Notes: generated by a model not told the origin, from the sequence alone. Positions 35,862 through 44,659 are shown, counted from the first letter of the stretch. The stretch: 64,000 nt of DNA from CBDFKS01 sp965248905 (GCA_965248905.1 CBDFKS010000006.1:310001-374000), one strand, 5' to 3'. Numbers and translations are program-made.

Positions 35862-38126
35862 CTATCTGAGAAAACTACGATTGCCTGGTCCCGAGGGCGG
35901 CGGTCTTCTATCAGGCCCCGCGGAAGACCTGGGGCCGCGAGGTCCGGGCATAGGACGCCGGTCGCCTCCTGCTCCGGGTCCCCTCGATCCGAAGGAACTA
36001 CCGGGGCGGCCTCGATCTTGGGGCGGCCTGGGTGGTCTATTCCCCTCACCCTGAGGGCCGTCTTGATTCCCAAAGAGGGCTTTTCGCGAGAGGTTGATTC
36101 TGCCCAGATGGTCTATCTCCTGCACGATCACCGTTATCTCCTGGCCAACCTGCACGCCGTTCTCTATATCTCCCAGATCCTCCATCCTGACCAGGCCATC
36201 TTTGCCCGGCAACAGCTCCACGAAGGCCCCAAAGCTGGTGAGCCTCGCAACCTTTCCAGTGAAGATGTCCCCTACGGCTAGCTCTCGAGTCAGGGCATCG
36301 ACGCGGTCTCTGGCCTTCTTGATCGAATCTTCGTCACTGGCGCCGATGAGCACGGTACCGTCGTCCTCAGTATCTATCGATACACCAGTCTCTTCCTGGA
36401 TGGCCCGGATGGTGCGTCCGCCGGGTCCGATCAATGCGCCGATTTTGTCTACCGGTATGACCATGCGGAACACTTTCGGGGCGTAGGGGCTGAGGCTCGG
36501 CCTGGGTTCCGTGATCGCTTCGCGCATCTTTTCCAGGATAAAGAGCCGACCGTCTCTAGCCTGCTGCAGTGCCCGCTCCAGCACATCGTAGGTGAGACCC
36601 TTGACCTTTATGTCCATTTGTAGGGCGTTGATTCCATCCAACGTGCCCGCCACCTTAAAGTCCATGTCTCCCAGGTGGTCCTCGATACCCTGTATATCGG
36701 TAAGCACCGCATAGTTGCCGTCTTCGCCCATTATCAGGCCCATGGCTACACCAGCCACTGGCTTCTTTATGGGCACACCGGCGTCCATTAGGGCCAATGT
36801 GCTGCCACATACGCTGGCCATCGACGTACTGCCGTTGGAGCTCAGGACCTCCGAAACGACCCTGATCGTGTATGGAAACTCCTCTTCACTGGGGACCACT
36901 GATTCTATGGCCCGCTCTGCCAGGGCGCCGTGGCCTATCTCTCTACGGCCGCTGGATCCCATTCGCTTCACTTCGCCTGTGGAGTACGGGGGGAAGTTGT
37001 AGTGGTGCATGTATCGTCGGGTGCCCTGTGGGCTCAGGTTGTCCAGGGTCTGCCTCATCCCGGTGGAAGCGAGGGTAGCGATACTCAACACCTGGGTCTG
37101 GCCCCGGCTAAAAAGCCCGGAGCCGTGGGTCCTGGGCAGGACACCCACTTCACAGCTTATCGGCCTGATGTCGGCGAGCCCTCTCCCGTCGGGCCGTATA
37201 CCCCGTTCAAGGATTCGAGAGCGCGTCTCTCTTTTGATGACTGACTCGAATGCTGCCGCAACCTTGTTTTTAGGATGCTCCTCGCCCAACCTCTCCTGCA
37301 CTTCGGCTTCCAACTCGTGTAATGCCTGCTCTAGCCGAACCTTGTCCCATCCATTATCCAGTATCTGGGACAGCCTGCCGTTGAGAATGGTGTTGACTTC
37401 TCCGTCCAGCGCTTGGTGGGAGTTATCCGCGGTGAAGGCCATCTTGGGCTTACCAACAGCGTTGACCATCTCATCTATCATGTCTATGACATGTACATTG
37501 TTTTCCTGGCCTCGCCGAATGGCGGCAAGTACTATCTCCTCCGATACCTCGGTGGACTCCGACTCAATCATCATGATCGCGTCTCGTGTGCCGGCGACTA
37601 CGACGCTTAGGTTGCCCTGATTCATCTCATCATAAGTGGGATTGATGATGTAGTCGCCGTTTATCTGGGTCACTCTGGTAGCGCTTATGGGCCCCTGAAA
37701 GGGTATCTCCGACATGGAGACGGCTGCCGAGGCTCCGACGATGCCCAATACCTCTGGAGGGTTCTCCAGGTCAACGGAGAGTATGGTGATGACAACCTGT
37801 ACATCGTTGTAGAACCCCTTGGGAAACAGAGGCCGCATCGGCCTATCTGTGAGTCTTCCGAATATGACGGCATCCTGACCGGGCCTGCCTTCCCTGCGGA
37901 AGAAGCTGCCGGGAATCTTGCCCATGGCGTATAGCCGCTCTTCGTAGTCCACGGTGAGTGGCAGGAAGTCTATATCCTGCCGGGGCTGGGGAGCAACAAC
38001 TGCCGTGGCAAGCAATATAGTGTCACCGCACCGCACCGTCACGGTGCCGTTGGCTTGCTGTGCGTATTTTCCTGTCTCTATGGTTAGGGTCTTGTCGCCA
38101 ATCTGACGTTCAACGCGGTAATGCAT
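35862..38126 (-). CDS. pnp: Polyribonucleotide nucleotidyltransferase
   Basis: The 754-residue phosphorolytic 3'-5' exoribonuclease has two RNase PH domains (residues about 10-215 and 310-540, the second with SDFKVAGT-like motif DMDFKVAGT), then a KH domain (DKIGALIGPGGRTIRAIQEE) and an S1 domain (GDIFTGKVARLTSFGAFVELL). The tail after about 700 is rich in Gly, Pro and Arg (RPPRPPQDRGRPGSS), longer than in many homologs and likely RNA-binding. It follows rpsO, the classical arrangement, with a terminator-like hairpin between them that would set the pnp level. Confidence 0.98.
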   Translation of the reverse strand: MHYRVERQIGDKTLTIETGKYAQQANGTVTVRCGDTILLATAVVAPQPRQDIDFLPLTVDYEERLYAMGKIPGSFFRREGRPGQDAVIFGRLTDRPMRPLFPKGFYNDVQVVITILSVDLENPPEVLGIVGASAAVSMSEIPFQGPISATRVTQINGDYIINPTYDEMNQGNLSVVVAGTRDAIMMIESESTEVSEEIVLAAIRRGQENNVHVIDMIDEMVNAVGKPKMAFTADNSHQALDGEVNTILNGRLSQILDNGWDKVRLEQALHELEAEVQERLGEEHPKNKVAAAFESVIKRETRSRILERGIRPDGRGLADIRPISCEVGVLPRTHGSGLFSRGQTQVLSIATLASTGMRQTLDNLSPQGTRRYMHHYNFPPYSTGEVKRMGSSGRREIGHGALAERAIESVVPSEEEFPYTIRVVSEVLSSNGSTSMASVCGSTLALMDAGVPIKKPVAGVAMGLIMGEDGNYAVLTDIQGIEDHLGDMDFKVAGTLDGINALQMDIKVKGLTYDVLERALQQARDGRLFILEKMREAITEPRPSLSPYAPKVFRMVIPVDKIGALIGPGGRTIRAIQEETGVSIDTEDDGTVLIGASDEDSIKKARDRVDALTRELAVGDIFTGKVARLTSFGAFVELLPGKDGLVRMEDLGDIENGVQVGQEITVIVQEIDHLGRINLSRKALFGNQDGPQGEGNRPPRPPQDRGRPGSSFGSRGPGAGGDRRPMPGPRGPRSSAGPDRRPPPSGPGNRSFLR

Positions 38127-38170
38127 AATAAGGGTAAACCGACCTCTCTATGGATGTAGCGAAGGAGGGG

Positions 38171-38202
38171 GAAATAAAATAGCCCCGAATGCTCGGGGCT
38201 AT
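38171..38202 (-). terminator. Hairpin terminator/attenuator between rpsO and pnp
   Basis: Stem ATAGCCCCGA / TCGGGGCTAT (38179-38202) with a 4-base loop, followed on the minus strand by TTTATTTC. The 5' arm of the stem includes the rpsO stop codon. Because pnp follows within 75 bases, it probably reduces rather than abolishes transcription into pnp, or marks an mRNA processing site. Confidence 0.8.
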
Positions 38203-38465
38203 CTTCTGAGTCCCAGTCGAGTGATTAGGGTGCGGTATCTAGTTACGTCTTCTCGGGTCAAGTAGTTCAGGAGGCTTCTTCGCTGCCCTACCATTTTCAG
38301 GAGGCCGATTCTTGAGTGGATGTCCTTGTGGTGCTGCTTAAGGTGCTCCGTGAGCTCCCTTATCCGCTCTGTTAGAATGGCTACCTGGACCTCTGCAGAC
38401 CCTGTATCGTGTTCGCTTAACTGGAAGTCCCTGATTATCTGGGACTTCGTATCCTTATCTATCAT
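38199..38465 (-). CDS. rpsO: Ribosomal protein S15
   Basis: The 88-residue small-subunit protein binds 16S rRNA in the platform. Family blocks: LSEHDTGSAEVQVAILTERI, HLKQHHKDIHSR, MVGQRRSLLNYL and YRTLITRLGLRR. Length is standard. GGGAGG precedes the ATG. It is followed by pnp. Confidence 0.98.
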   Translation of the reverse strand: MIDKDTKSQIIRDFQLSEHDTGSAEVQVAILTERIRELTEHLKQHHKDIHSRIGLLKMVGQRRSLLNYLTREDVTRYRTLITRLGLRR

Positions 38466-38506
38466 GCCTCCCTGGGCCTTTCCTTTTCCTCTTATTCTTC
38501 AGCGGG

Positions 38507-38535
38507 ATTATAACATAGACCCAATGGCCTTGCAA
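38507..38535 (-). promoter_or_regulatory. Sigma70-type promoter for rpsO-pnp
   Basis: On the minus strand TTGCAA (38530-38535) and TATAAT (38507-38512) are 17 bases apart, giving a leader of about 35 bases. The rest of the 38466-38820 gap holds the inverted repeat at 38651-38740 and the ribosome site of the gene at 38821. Confidence 0.7.
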
Positions 38536-38650
38536 TCTAGTAAAGGTGGCAATTTACGCCTCACTCTATTCTCCTTTTCATCACCGTGGTACACTTAACC
38601 TCACCGGTGAGGCGTTCGCTAGTGCTCAGTCAACCTAAAAATTGATGCAT

Positions 38651-38740
38651 GTCATTCTGAGCCGGAGGCGAAGAATCTGGTGGGAGATGGGTGTCCCCGC
38701 CCTTCTAGATTCTTCGGTCGCTCCGCTCCCTCAGAATGAC
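38651..38740. repeat. 90-bp inverted repeat of the GTCATTCTGAG type
   Basis: Outer ends GTCATTCTGAG and CTCAGAATGAC are perfect complements; inner arms CGAAGAATCT and AGATTCTTCG continue the pairing. This is a well-known kind of dispersed non-coding hairpin repeat in several bacterial groups. It lies between the divergent rpsO promoter and the 38821 gene. Confidence 0.85.
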
Positions 38741-38820
38741 ACCCTATCGAAATCTTGTTGACAAAGTACTAGGTCATCTTCCTCCGACATTAAGATCACA
38801 AGAAGGTGGGGTTAACAAAA

Positions 38821-39747
38821 ATGAGTTCAAGCAGTAAGAAAGAGCCTGTTCGGCTTATGGAAACCTGGCGCTCGCTATTCTATACGCCGATCTATGCAGC
38901 CGTATCCAGAGGCTTCTTCGAAAATGAAGGTCTGGATGTAGAGTTCTCTACATGCCCGCCTGGACACCATGGTCTTAGCGCATTGAACAGTGGGATCGCG
39001 GACATAGTGCAGAGTGGGCCCATGCGCAGTATTATAGCCGCTGACTGGGGCGCCGAGGTAGTGCCACTCCATATCATCGAAATAAATAGCCGTGATGGCT
39101 TTTTCTTAGTTAGCCGGGAGCGTCACGAGCCCTTCCAATGGGAGTCATTGAAGCAAGCGACCCTGATACCAGTAGGATTCACTGTCATGCCGGTTGCTTC
39201 CCTTAAATACGGCCTAAAACGCAAAGGGGTGGATCTGGCGAATATCTGCAGGAGAGAAGGACTCTCGATTCCTGATTCAATGAACGCATTTCGAAATGGC
39301 GAGGCCGACTTTATACATGTGGCACAACCCTTTATGGAACAGCTGATCAGCGAGGGCTCCGGACATCTGGCCGCCGCTATGGGGCCCGTCAACGGCTATA
39401 TATCCTACAGCTCATTCGCGGTTACTCATCGCATGGCTGCGGAGAAGGCTGAGATAATCCAGCGATTTACTCAAGGTTTCTACAACGCCAAGAAATGGCT
39501 GGCCGAGACGGACGCCCAGACCGTCGCGGAGTCCGTAGGCTCGTTCTTCCCAGATGTATCCAAGGATGTAGTCACAAAATCCATTGCTCGGTATAAGGAG
39601 CAGAATACCTGGTCCGATGATCCGTTGCTGAGAGAGGATGGCTATAACGCTCTGCAGGATGTGCTGGTGGAGGCCGGGCTGGTCAAGTCTCGCCAGTCCT
39701 ACGAGAGCATCGTCAGGCCGGACTTCGCCCTTAACGCGATGAAGTGA
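38821..39747 (+). CDS. THI5/NMT1-like substrate-binding-fold protein without signal peptide
   Basis: The 308-residue protein has the two-lobe fold of ABC nitrate/sulfonate/pyrimidine-precursor binding proteins: FYTPIYAAVSRGFFENEGLDV, PPGHHGLSALNSGIADI, and a late RFTQGFYNAKKWLAE block. It lacks a signal peptide or lipobox, and no permease or ATPase gene is adjacent, so it probably acts in the cytoplasm or the true export signal is missing. The yeast THI5 CCCFC motif is absent. A role as a cytoplasmic binding protein or enzyme is open. ATG 38821 after GGTGGGG is chosen; a GTG at 38806 is possible. Confidence 0.8.
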   Translation: MSSSSKKEPVRLMETWRSLFYTPIYAAVSRGFFENEGLDVEFSTCPPGHHGLSALNSGIADIVQSGPMRSIIAADWGAEVVPLHIIEINSRDGFFLVSRERHEPFQWESLKQATLIPVGFTVMPVASLKYGLKRKGVDLANICRREGLSIPDSMNAFRNGEADFIHVAQPFMEQLISEGSGHLAAAMGPVNGYISYSSFAVTHRMAAEKAEIIQRFTQGFYNAKKWLAETDAQTVAESVGSFFPDVSKDVVTKSIARYKEQNTWSDDPLLREDGYNALQDVLVEAGLVKSRQSYESIVRPDFALNAMK

Positions 39748-39847
39748 ACGGTAGCTAGTGGCCTGAATCTTCTTCGGCTGTACCGACTGCCCCAAGCGGA
39801 CTTCATAGATTGAGCCCAATACACCAGTATAGAGGTCTATATTACCC

Positions 39848-40828
39848 GTGGTTCGACAGAAAACAGGCGAGCAAAACAAGTCCGAAGCACAAGCCTCTCC
39901 CAAATACCTCTGGTATTCGGGAGAGTTGGTGGAGTGGGACAAAGCCACTGTCCACGTGTCCATGCTAGGCTGGAGTGCCATTTCCGCAGTGTTCGAAGGT
40001 ATCCGCGCCTACTGGAATCCGGACCATAAGGAGCTATACCTCTTTCAGCTAGATGCGCACCTGAATCGCTTATTTCAATCCATGAAAATCATGCGCATGG
40101 TATCGCCCTACTCCAAAGATGAGCTGGCGCAGGCCATCATATCCCTTCTCAAGGCCAACGAGTACCGTAGCGATACTTATATTCAACCGCTGGCCTATCT
40201 CTCAGAAGACGTTCCCGGCTATTGGGCGGTGCTGGAGGGGCCTGGGGAGTTGGTCATTACCGCCAAGCCGGCAGCATCGAATCTGGGCAGCGATAAGGTG
40301 GCCCACTGTAACATAAGTAGCTGGAACCGCATCTCGGACAACGTGATGCCACCCCGGGCCAAGGCAATCACCAACTATCAGAACAGCCGGTATGTTTCCA
40401 CCGAGTCCAGTATGAACGGCTATGACTATGGAATAATCCTGAACCAGGATGGCAAGGTTTCGGAGGCTGCCTACGCCTGCCTCTATATCGTGCGAAACGG
40501 AGTCGCTATTACCCCTCCCGTCAGTGCTGGAATCTTGGAGAGCATCACCCGCGACGTGGCGAAGCAGCTCCTGGAGCAGGAGCTAGGAATACCCGTGGTG
40601 GAGCGGGATGTGGAGAGAACGGAACTGTACATTTGCGACGAAGCCTTCCTATGTGGCACCGCCGTGGAAATCCGACCCATCGGGTCCGTGGATAAATATA
40701 AGGTAGGTGATGGAGAGCAAGGCCCGATAGTCACCAGACTGAAGGAGCTGTTCCATAAACTAGTCCGTGGCGTGGACCCGGGATATTCTGACTGGCGGGC
40801 CCCAGTGTACGGCGGGACTCGGCCGTAG
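39848..40828 (+). CDS. Branched-chain-amino-acid-type transaminase, class IV
   Basis: The 326-residue fold-type IV PLP enzyme has the Schiff-base Lys172 in RAKAITNYQNSRY, the N-terminal substrate region VFEGIRAY, and Glu206 at GKVSEAAYACLYIV. In typical IlvE the latter reads EGSGENIF-like, so the PLP-facing loop is unusual, and substrate could be other than Val/Leu/Ile. The C-terminal FLCGTAVEIRPI block is standard. Start GTG 39848, after a 100-base gap from the THI5-like gene. Confidence 0.88.
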   Translation: MVRQKTGEQNKSEAQASPKYLWYSGELVEWDKATVHVSMLGWSAISAVFEGIRAYWNPDHKELYLFQLDAHLNRLFQSMKIMRMVSPYSKDELAQAIISLLKANEYRSDTYIQPLAYLSEDVPGYWAVLEGPGELVITAKPAASNLGSDKVAHCNISSWNRISDNVMPPRAKAITNYQNSRYVSTESSMNGYDYGIILNQDGKVSEAAYACLYIVRNGVAITPPVSAGILESITRDVAKQLLEQELGIPVVERDVERTELYICDEAFLCGTAVEIRPIGSVDKYKVGDGEQGPIVTRLKELFHKLVRGVDPGYSDWRAPVYGGTRP

Positions 40829-40915
40829 GGTCTTTCTTCCTGTTAGTTTTATATTGTTGGTCTCCTATCTATTCTATCCAGCAAAATCTGAACTGTAGTC
40901 AAGTGTTGGCTATGT

Positions 40916-40921
40916 TATAAT
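40916..40921 (+). promoter_or_regulatory. TATAAT -10 box before the ketopantoate-reductase-like gene
   Basis: A perfect -10 stands 57 bases before the ATG at 40978. No good -35 is found at 16-18 bases, so the promoter is tentative. AGGAGGAT precedes the ATG. Confidence 0.35.
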
Positions 40922-40977
40922 CCCCCAAAATAAGAAAATGGCCAGGTGAAATAGAACAATCAGGAGGATAGGTCGCC

Positions 40978-42063
40978 ATGAAGATAGCAGTGCTAGGCGC
41001 CGGCGCCATGGGTGGGATCGTTGCCATCGGGCTTCACCGGGGTGGCCAAGATGTTCTGATTATCGATCCATGGAAGGCCCACGTTGAAGCCATTCGCACG
41101 ACTGGCTTTCAGATGACAGGCTACTACGCTGGCAAGCCTATCGAATGGCGCGGCGTGATGCCTGCTATTCATACCGACGAGCTTGATCAGTTAAAAGACA
41201 AGCTGGACGTGTTGTTTCTGTCGGTGAAGGGATACAACACGCGCTGGTGCGCGGGACTGATCGAGCCCTTCTTGAAAAAAGATTCCATGGTGGTCTCCGT
41301 TCAAAACGGTGTCAACGAGCCCACCATCGCCGAAGTTGTGGGTCCCGAGCGGACCATCGGTTGCGAGACCCTCATGGGAGGCCAGACCTGGGAGCCAGGC
41401 CACATCCACCGTATTCTGGGTGGCACGTCGGCCTTGCCAGATTACATGGTCGGAGAGTACACAGGTGGGATAACCTCCAGGGCAGAGAACCTCGGCCAGC
41501 TAATCAGGGACAATGTAGGTACCTGTGGCGTGTCAGACCATGTAATGGATGAGGTCTGGACCAAGTTCGTTGTCAACTGCGGCAGCAATATGTTGAGCGC
41601 CGTCACCTCCTGGGACTCCAGAGAGGTGGGCCTGAACACCTCGCCCCATCTGAGGTTCGCCCTGCAGAACGAGGCAATAATGGTCGGTGAGCAGCTGGGG
41701 ATCAAGTTCGGCAGTTTCGGTGGCAGTGTTGGGGTAATCATGACGCCTGAGGATATCAAGCAGGCGGCCAGGGGCGAGCGTCCCGAGCTGGAGCAGGAGG
41801 TAATAGATCAGGCCAGAAAGATGGACGTTGTGACTCGCCCATCAACCCTTCACGACTCCCTCCGAGGCACTCCCATGGAAGTGAACGAGCTAAATGGCTA
41901 TCTGGTACGTCAGGCGGACGACCTGGAGGTACCCGTGCCGTACAACAAGGCACTTGTGCGAGTTGCTACGCTTGTGAATGAGCACAAGATTCGGCCCTAC
42001 CCGTCCAACTACGCTCTGTTTCAGGAGTACATTGAGGAAGAGTTGGCGGCGGCCCACGGATAG
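40978..42063 (+). CDS. Ketopantoate reductase-family (ApbA/PanE) oxidoreductase
   Basis: The 361-residue protein begins with a Rossmann loop MKIAVLGAGAMGGIVAIGL and has the family blocks VLFLSVKGYNTR, VSVQNGVNEP and DEVWTKFVVNCGSNMLSAVT (the Lys/Asn of the active site). It is longer than PanE (about 300), with an extended C-terminal half (TRPSTLHDSLRGTPMEVNEL), so it may reduce another 2-oxo acid. Genes for the rest of pantothenate synthesis are not here. Cytoplasmic; NADPH use is inferred. Confidence 0.9.
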   Translation: MKIAVLGAGAMGGIVAIGLHRGGQDVLIIDPWKAHVEAIRTTGFQMTGYYAGKPIEWRGVMPAIHTDELDQLKDKLDVLFLSVKGYNTRWCAGLIEPFLKKDSMVVSVQNGVNEPTIAEVVGPERTIGCETLMGGQTWEPGHIHRILGGTSALPDYMVGEYTGGITSRAENLGQLIRDNVGTCGVSDHVMDEVWTKFVVNCGSNMLSAVTSWDSREVGLNTSPHLRFALQNEAIMVGEQLGIKFGSFGGSVGVIMTPEDIKQAARGERPELEQEVIDQARKMDVVTRPSTLHDSLRGTPMEVNELNGYLVRQADDLEVPVPYNKALVRVATLVNEHKIRPYPSNYALFQEYIEEELAAAHG

Positions 42064-42123
42064 GCCGGCGCTGAGTGTTTGCGTTATTGGAACAGTAAAC
42101 GAGGACGGTGATTGACCTGGGAG

Positions 42124-42236
42124 TCAGTCAACCAAGATCTGATAGGTGCCTTTCACCCCCATCCTAGCCTTCCCCCATCGAGGGGGAAGGGACTTGTTCT
42201 CTCCTCCTCGATGGGGGAGAGTTAGAGTGGGGGTGA
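42124..42236. repeat. Inverted pair of the 68-bp palindromic repeat
   Basis: 42124-42191 is the reverse complement of the copy at 4717-4784 with two visible mismatches. 42200-42236 is a shorter, more diverged copy in the opposite orientation (CTCCTCGATGGGGGAG, then GTGGGGGTGAAAC). Together they make a head-to-head palindrome between two convergent genes, where the hairpins may end transcription from both sides. Confidence 0.85.
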
Positions 42237-42268
42237 AACGACGATTAGATATTAAGGCTGACCGAGTA

Positions 42269-42877
42269 CTAGGAGCCCGGCTGCTCTCTGTTAGGTTCTG
42301 CTTCCTCCACGCCTTCTTCGGCGTCCTGGGCGCTATCAAGATCGTTCGGTGACTGGACGTCTACAGTATCAGTGGTCCCCTCTGAGTCGTCGCTGTGCTC
42401 TGTGACCGGCTCCTCAAATTGCTCGTTTTGTTCAGCTAGAGCGTCCACCGAGTCATCCCTGTGCTCTGTAGCTGGCTCCTCAAATTGCTCGTTTCGCTCA
42501 ACCAAAGCATCTTTTTTGGTAAGAGGCTCCTCCGTTGGAGAGAACCCGTATCTTTTGCCGGCCGCTTGGCTGTATTTCTCCGCCTCGAAGTCAAGCAGGA
42601 TGGGATACAGCTTGGATTTGATGGCAATGCCGACCGCCTCACTTCTTACTCTCATATTGGTCGGTACGATCTCTCTGAGGTACCAGGCCTCGACCTCGCT
42701 CAAGTACAGCTCCTGAGATATCCCTTCTCGCTGAGCGTTCAGGAAGGCCCTGCCAATCTTCAATATTAGAGCAGGATAGGCGGGGTTTGAGCCGTCCATC
42801 CATTTGTGTCCCGCAGAGATCACCTGCTCAAGCCCCTCAATCTCTGCCGGTGTGAGATCTATCGGTTTCCCTTCCAA
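42269..42877 (-). CDS. Hypothetical protein with acidic tandem-repeat tail
   Basis: I do not recognise the family. The N-terminal part (IDLTPAEIEGLEQVISAGH, YPALILKIGRAFLNAQREG, LYLSEVEAWYLREIV) is helical. The C-terminal third is acidic and contains a 22-residue tandem duplication (NEQFEEPATEHRDDS and NEQFEEPVTEHSDDS), encoded by 66-base units at 42384-42449 and 42450-42515. TTG 42877 is chosen because GGAGGA precedes it; the frame is open to an ATG at 42994 but that overlaps the monooxygenase gene by 68 bases. No signal or membrane segment. Confidence 0.65.
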   Translation of the reverse strand: MEGKPIDLTPAEIEGLEQVISAGHKWMDGSNPAYPALILKIGRAFLNAQREGISQELYLSEVEAWYLREIVPTNMRVRSEAVGIAIKSKLYPILLDFEAEKYSQAAGKRYGFSPTEEPLTKKDALVERNEQFEEPATEHRDDSVDALAEQNEQFEEPVTEHSDDSEGTTDTVDVQSPNDLDSAQDAEEGVEEAEPNREQPGS

Positions 42878-42926
42878 GCTTTCCTCCGCCCTTATGGTCA
42901 AGGGGGCCAGGCTATCAACTCTTGAC

Positions 42927-43241
42927 TTATTTACTCCAAGCCGAGTCCGCGGGAAAGATGGTGGAGCAGCCACGGCGGACTGGGTCCGCGGCATGCCAGT
43001 CTTTGACGGTCTCGCGCCACTTCAGGTAGTGGGGTGCCTGGCGGTGGGCCTCGATAGCTGCCTGGTCACGGTACACTTCGTATAGATGTATGCGATTGGG
43101 GTCCTCCGAGTCCTGGAGCACGTCGAACCTCAGACAGCCCGGCTCGTTTCCCACGGAACCCCGAGCGTCATCCAGCATTGCCTCCATGAAGGCTTCTTTG
43201 TGCTCCGGCTTGATCTGTATTGTGACAACTAGTGCTTGCAT
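42927..43241 (-). CDS. Antibiotic biosynthesis monooxygenase (ABM)-domain protein
   Basis: The 104-residue dimeric alpha-beta barrel protein shows the ABM pattern: MQALVVTIQIKPEHKEAFMEAM, PGCLRFDVLQDSEDPNRIHLYEVY and AHRQAPHYLKW. Relatives include quinol monooxygenases and LsrG-like isomerases acting without metal or cofactor. GGAGGAGAA precedes the ATG. Substrate unknown. Confidence 0.9.
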   Translation of the reverse strand: MQALVVTIQIKPEHKEAFMEAMLDDARGSVGNEPGCLRFDVLQDSEDPNRIHLYEVYRDQAAIEAHRQAPHYLKWRETVKDWHAADPVRRGCSTIFPADSAWSK

Positions 43242-43380
43242 TTCTCCTCCTTATTCCTTTCTCTTTTCGTTTTATACAGCGTATGGTTGCCAAGTTGCAC
43301 AACCTGGCAACTTCTACGAGCCTCTAACAGAACTCTTTTGACGGACCTTCCAATTCAGGGTGCTAAAAGTCTAATCTGAG

Positions 43381-44298
43381 TTACAGAGCAGGTTCCCCGT
43401 AGACCTCGATCTCGACTGCTCCGGTGTTGCCTCCGCTGGTATCGATGGCTTCGAAGCGAAGACGCTTTCCCGTTAGGTCGGTGGGGAAGTAGTGAATGCT
43501 CGATGCGCCATCCAAATCGAAGGGGCCATGGACCTCACCTTTGTCGGTGACCACTTGGAAAGATAGGACCTCCGCCGACATGCCCATTGTCCGCGTCCAA
43601 AATCCCAGGGACGTTACATGAGTCTCGGTGGGAAGCTCGATCTCTATCCATGCGCCATCCCCGTCACCGTCGGTCGACCATTCCGTCCCCCTGTCACCGT
43701 CGATGGCGCGATTGGCGCCCCAAGTACTATCGTTTTCGCCACCGCCGAAGATGCTGCTCGTACCAGTGATACGTGTGCCGCTTCCTAGAAGGGCTAGATT
43801 TTCAGTGATCGGCAGCTGTGAGCCGCTGGTATCCATCAGTGCCGTGCGAAAGGTTAAATCCTCGCTGCGGTACACCGTTCCGTCGGGGCCAATCAGCGAC
43901 CATCTGTAATGGTACTCGGTGTCCGGCTGCAGGTCTCTTAGGAGATGGTGATGCTCTGTATGCCCTTCCGGGGACATGACACTGTCGGCGGAAATCCTGC
44001 CGTATGAGCTCGCGGAGCCATATGAGACGGCACATACCACATTCTGTTTCGTGAGGGCGACAAGGGCTGCTGAGTTGGGCTTGACATCGACCACTGTAGG
44101 AGGCCTGACCAAGGTTTCATTGATGTCCGTTAGTCCAGTATTTTCAGAGACAGATGGGGTAGGTGATGCGGAATCACCTCCACAAGAAACAAGCAGAGAT
44201 GCACTCAACACGACCGTAATGCTCAGAAGAGCCAGAGACACAAGACGCTTATTTCTTTTAGAAACAGAGTGCATTCTGTCTTCGACTTCTATTGCCAT
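43381..44298 (-). CDS. Lipoprotein with FnIII-like and discoidin-like domains
   Basis: The 305-residue protein has a basic N-terminus, a hydrophobic stretch (LVSLALLSITVVLSASLLVS) and a lipobox Cys39 followed by GGDS, so it should be a membrane-anchored surface lipoprotein. Residues about 60-150 resemble a fibronectin III fold (PDTEYHYRWSLIGPDG), and 165-302 a galactose-binding/F5-8 type C fold (WGANRAIDGDRGTEWSTDGDGDGAWIEI in pieces). It probably binds carbohydrate or another surface polymer. No enzymatic domain is seen. A short hairpin (GTTGCCA/TGGCAAC, 43286-43311) follows the stop. Confidence 0.87.
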   Translation of the reverse strand: MAIEVEDRMHSVSKRNKRLVSLALLSITVVLSASLLVSCGGDSASPTPSVSENTGLTDINETLVRPPTVVDVKPNSAALVALTKQNVVCAVSYGSASSYGRISADSVMSPEGHTEHHHLLRDLQPDTEYHYRWSLIGPDGTVYRSEDLTFRTALMDTSGSQLPITENLALLGSGTRITGTSSIFGGGENDSTWGANRAIDGDRGTEWSTDGDGDGAWIEIELPTETHVTSLGFWTRTMGMSAEVLSFQVVTDKGEVHGPFDLDGASSIHYFPTDLTGKRLRFEAIDTSGGNTGAVEIEVYGEPAL

Positions 44299-44452
44299 TG
44301 TCCTTGTCTCTTTAGGCTCAAGGAATCACTACTCCCCAAGTGGTTTTAGGCATGGAATGGTAGGAGTTCACGCAAGGCTAATCTTACTACAGAGTTAGCT
44401 GGATGTCAGCAAGACCGTCTTCAAGGGTCAGGGACTTTTAGTTCTACCATAC

Positions 44453-44551
44453 GGTCATTGCGAGCCCTTCACTCAGTTCAGGATAAACTCCGCGAAGCAA
44501 TCTCATCCGTTCCAGTGGGATTGCTTCGGGGCTCGGCCCCTCGTAATGACC
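44453..44551. repeat. 99-bp inverted repeat of the GGTCATTGCGAG type
   Basis: Outer arms GGTCATTGCGAG and CTCGTAATGACC pair with one mismatch; an inner arm GAAGCAATC pairs with GATTGCTTC. It resembles the dispersed TCATTGCGAG hairpin repeats known from several phyla. It occupies the middle of the 44299-44659 gap between the lipoprotein and PAC2 genes; I see nothing else there. Confidence 0.82.
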
Positions 44552-44659
44552 GTCGTAAGAGACTGCTTTAAGGGTGGAACATGACACCGATCTCTGTTGG
44601 TGGGACCGCTAATGACATCAAGCCTTGAAATTGGCTGCTGTTCCTGACAAAATAGGGGT

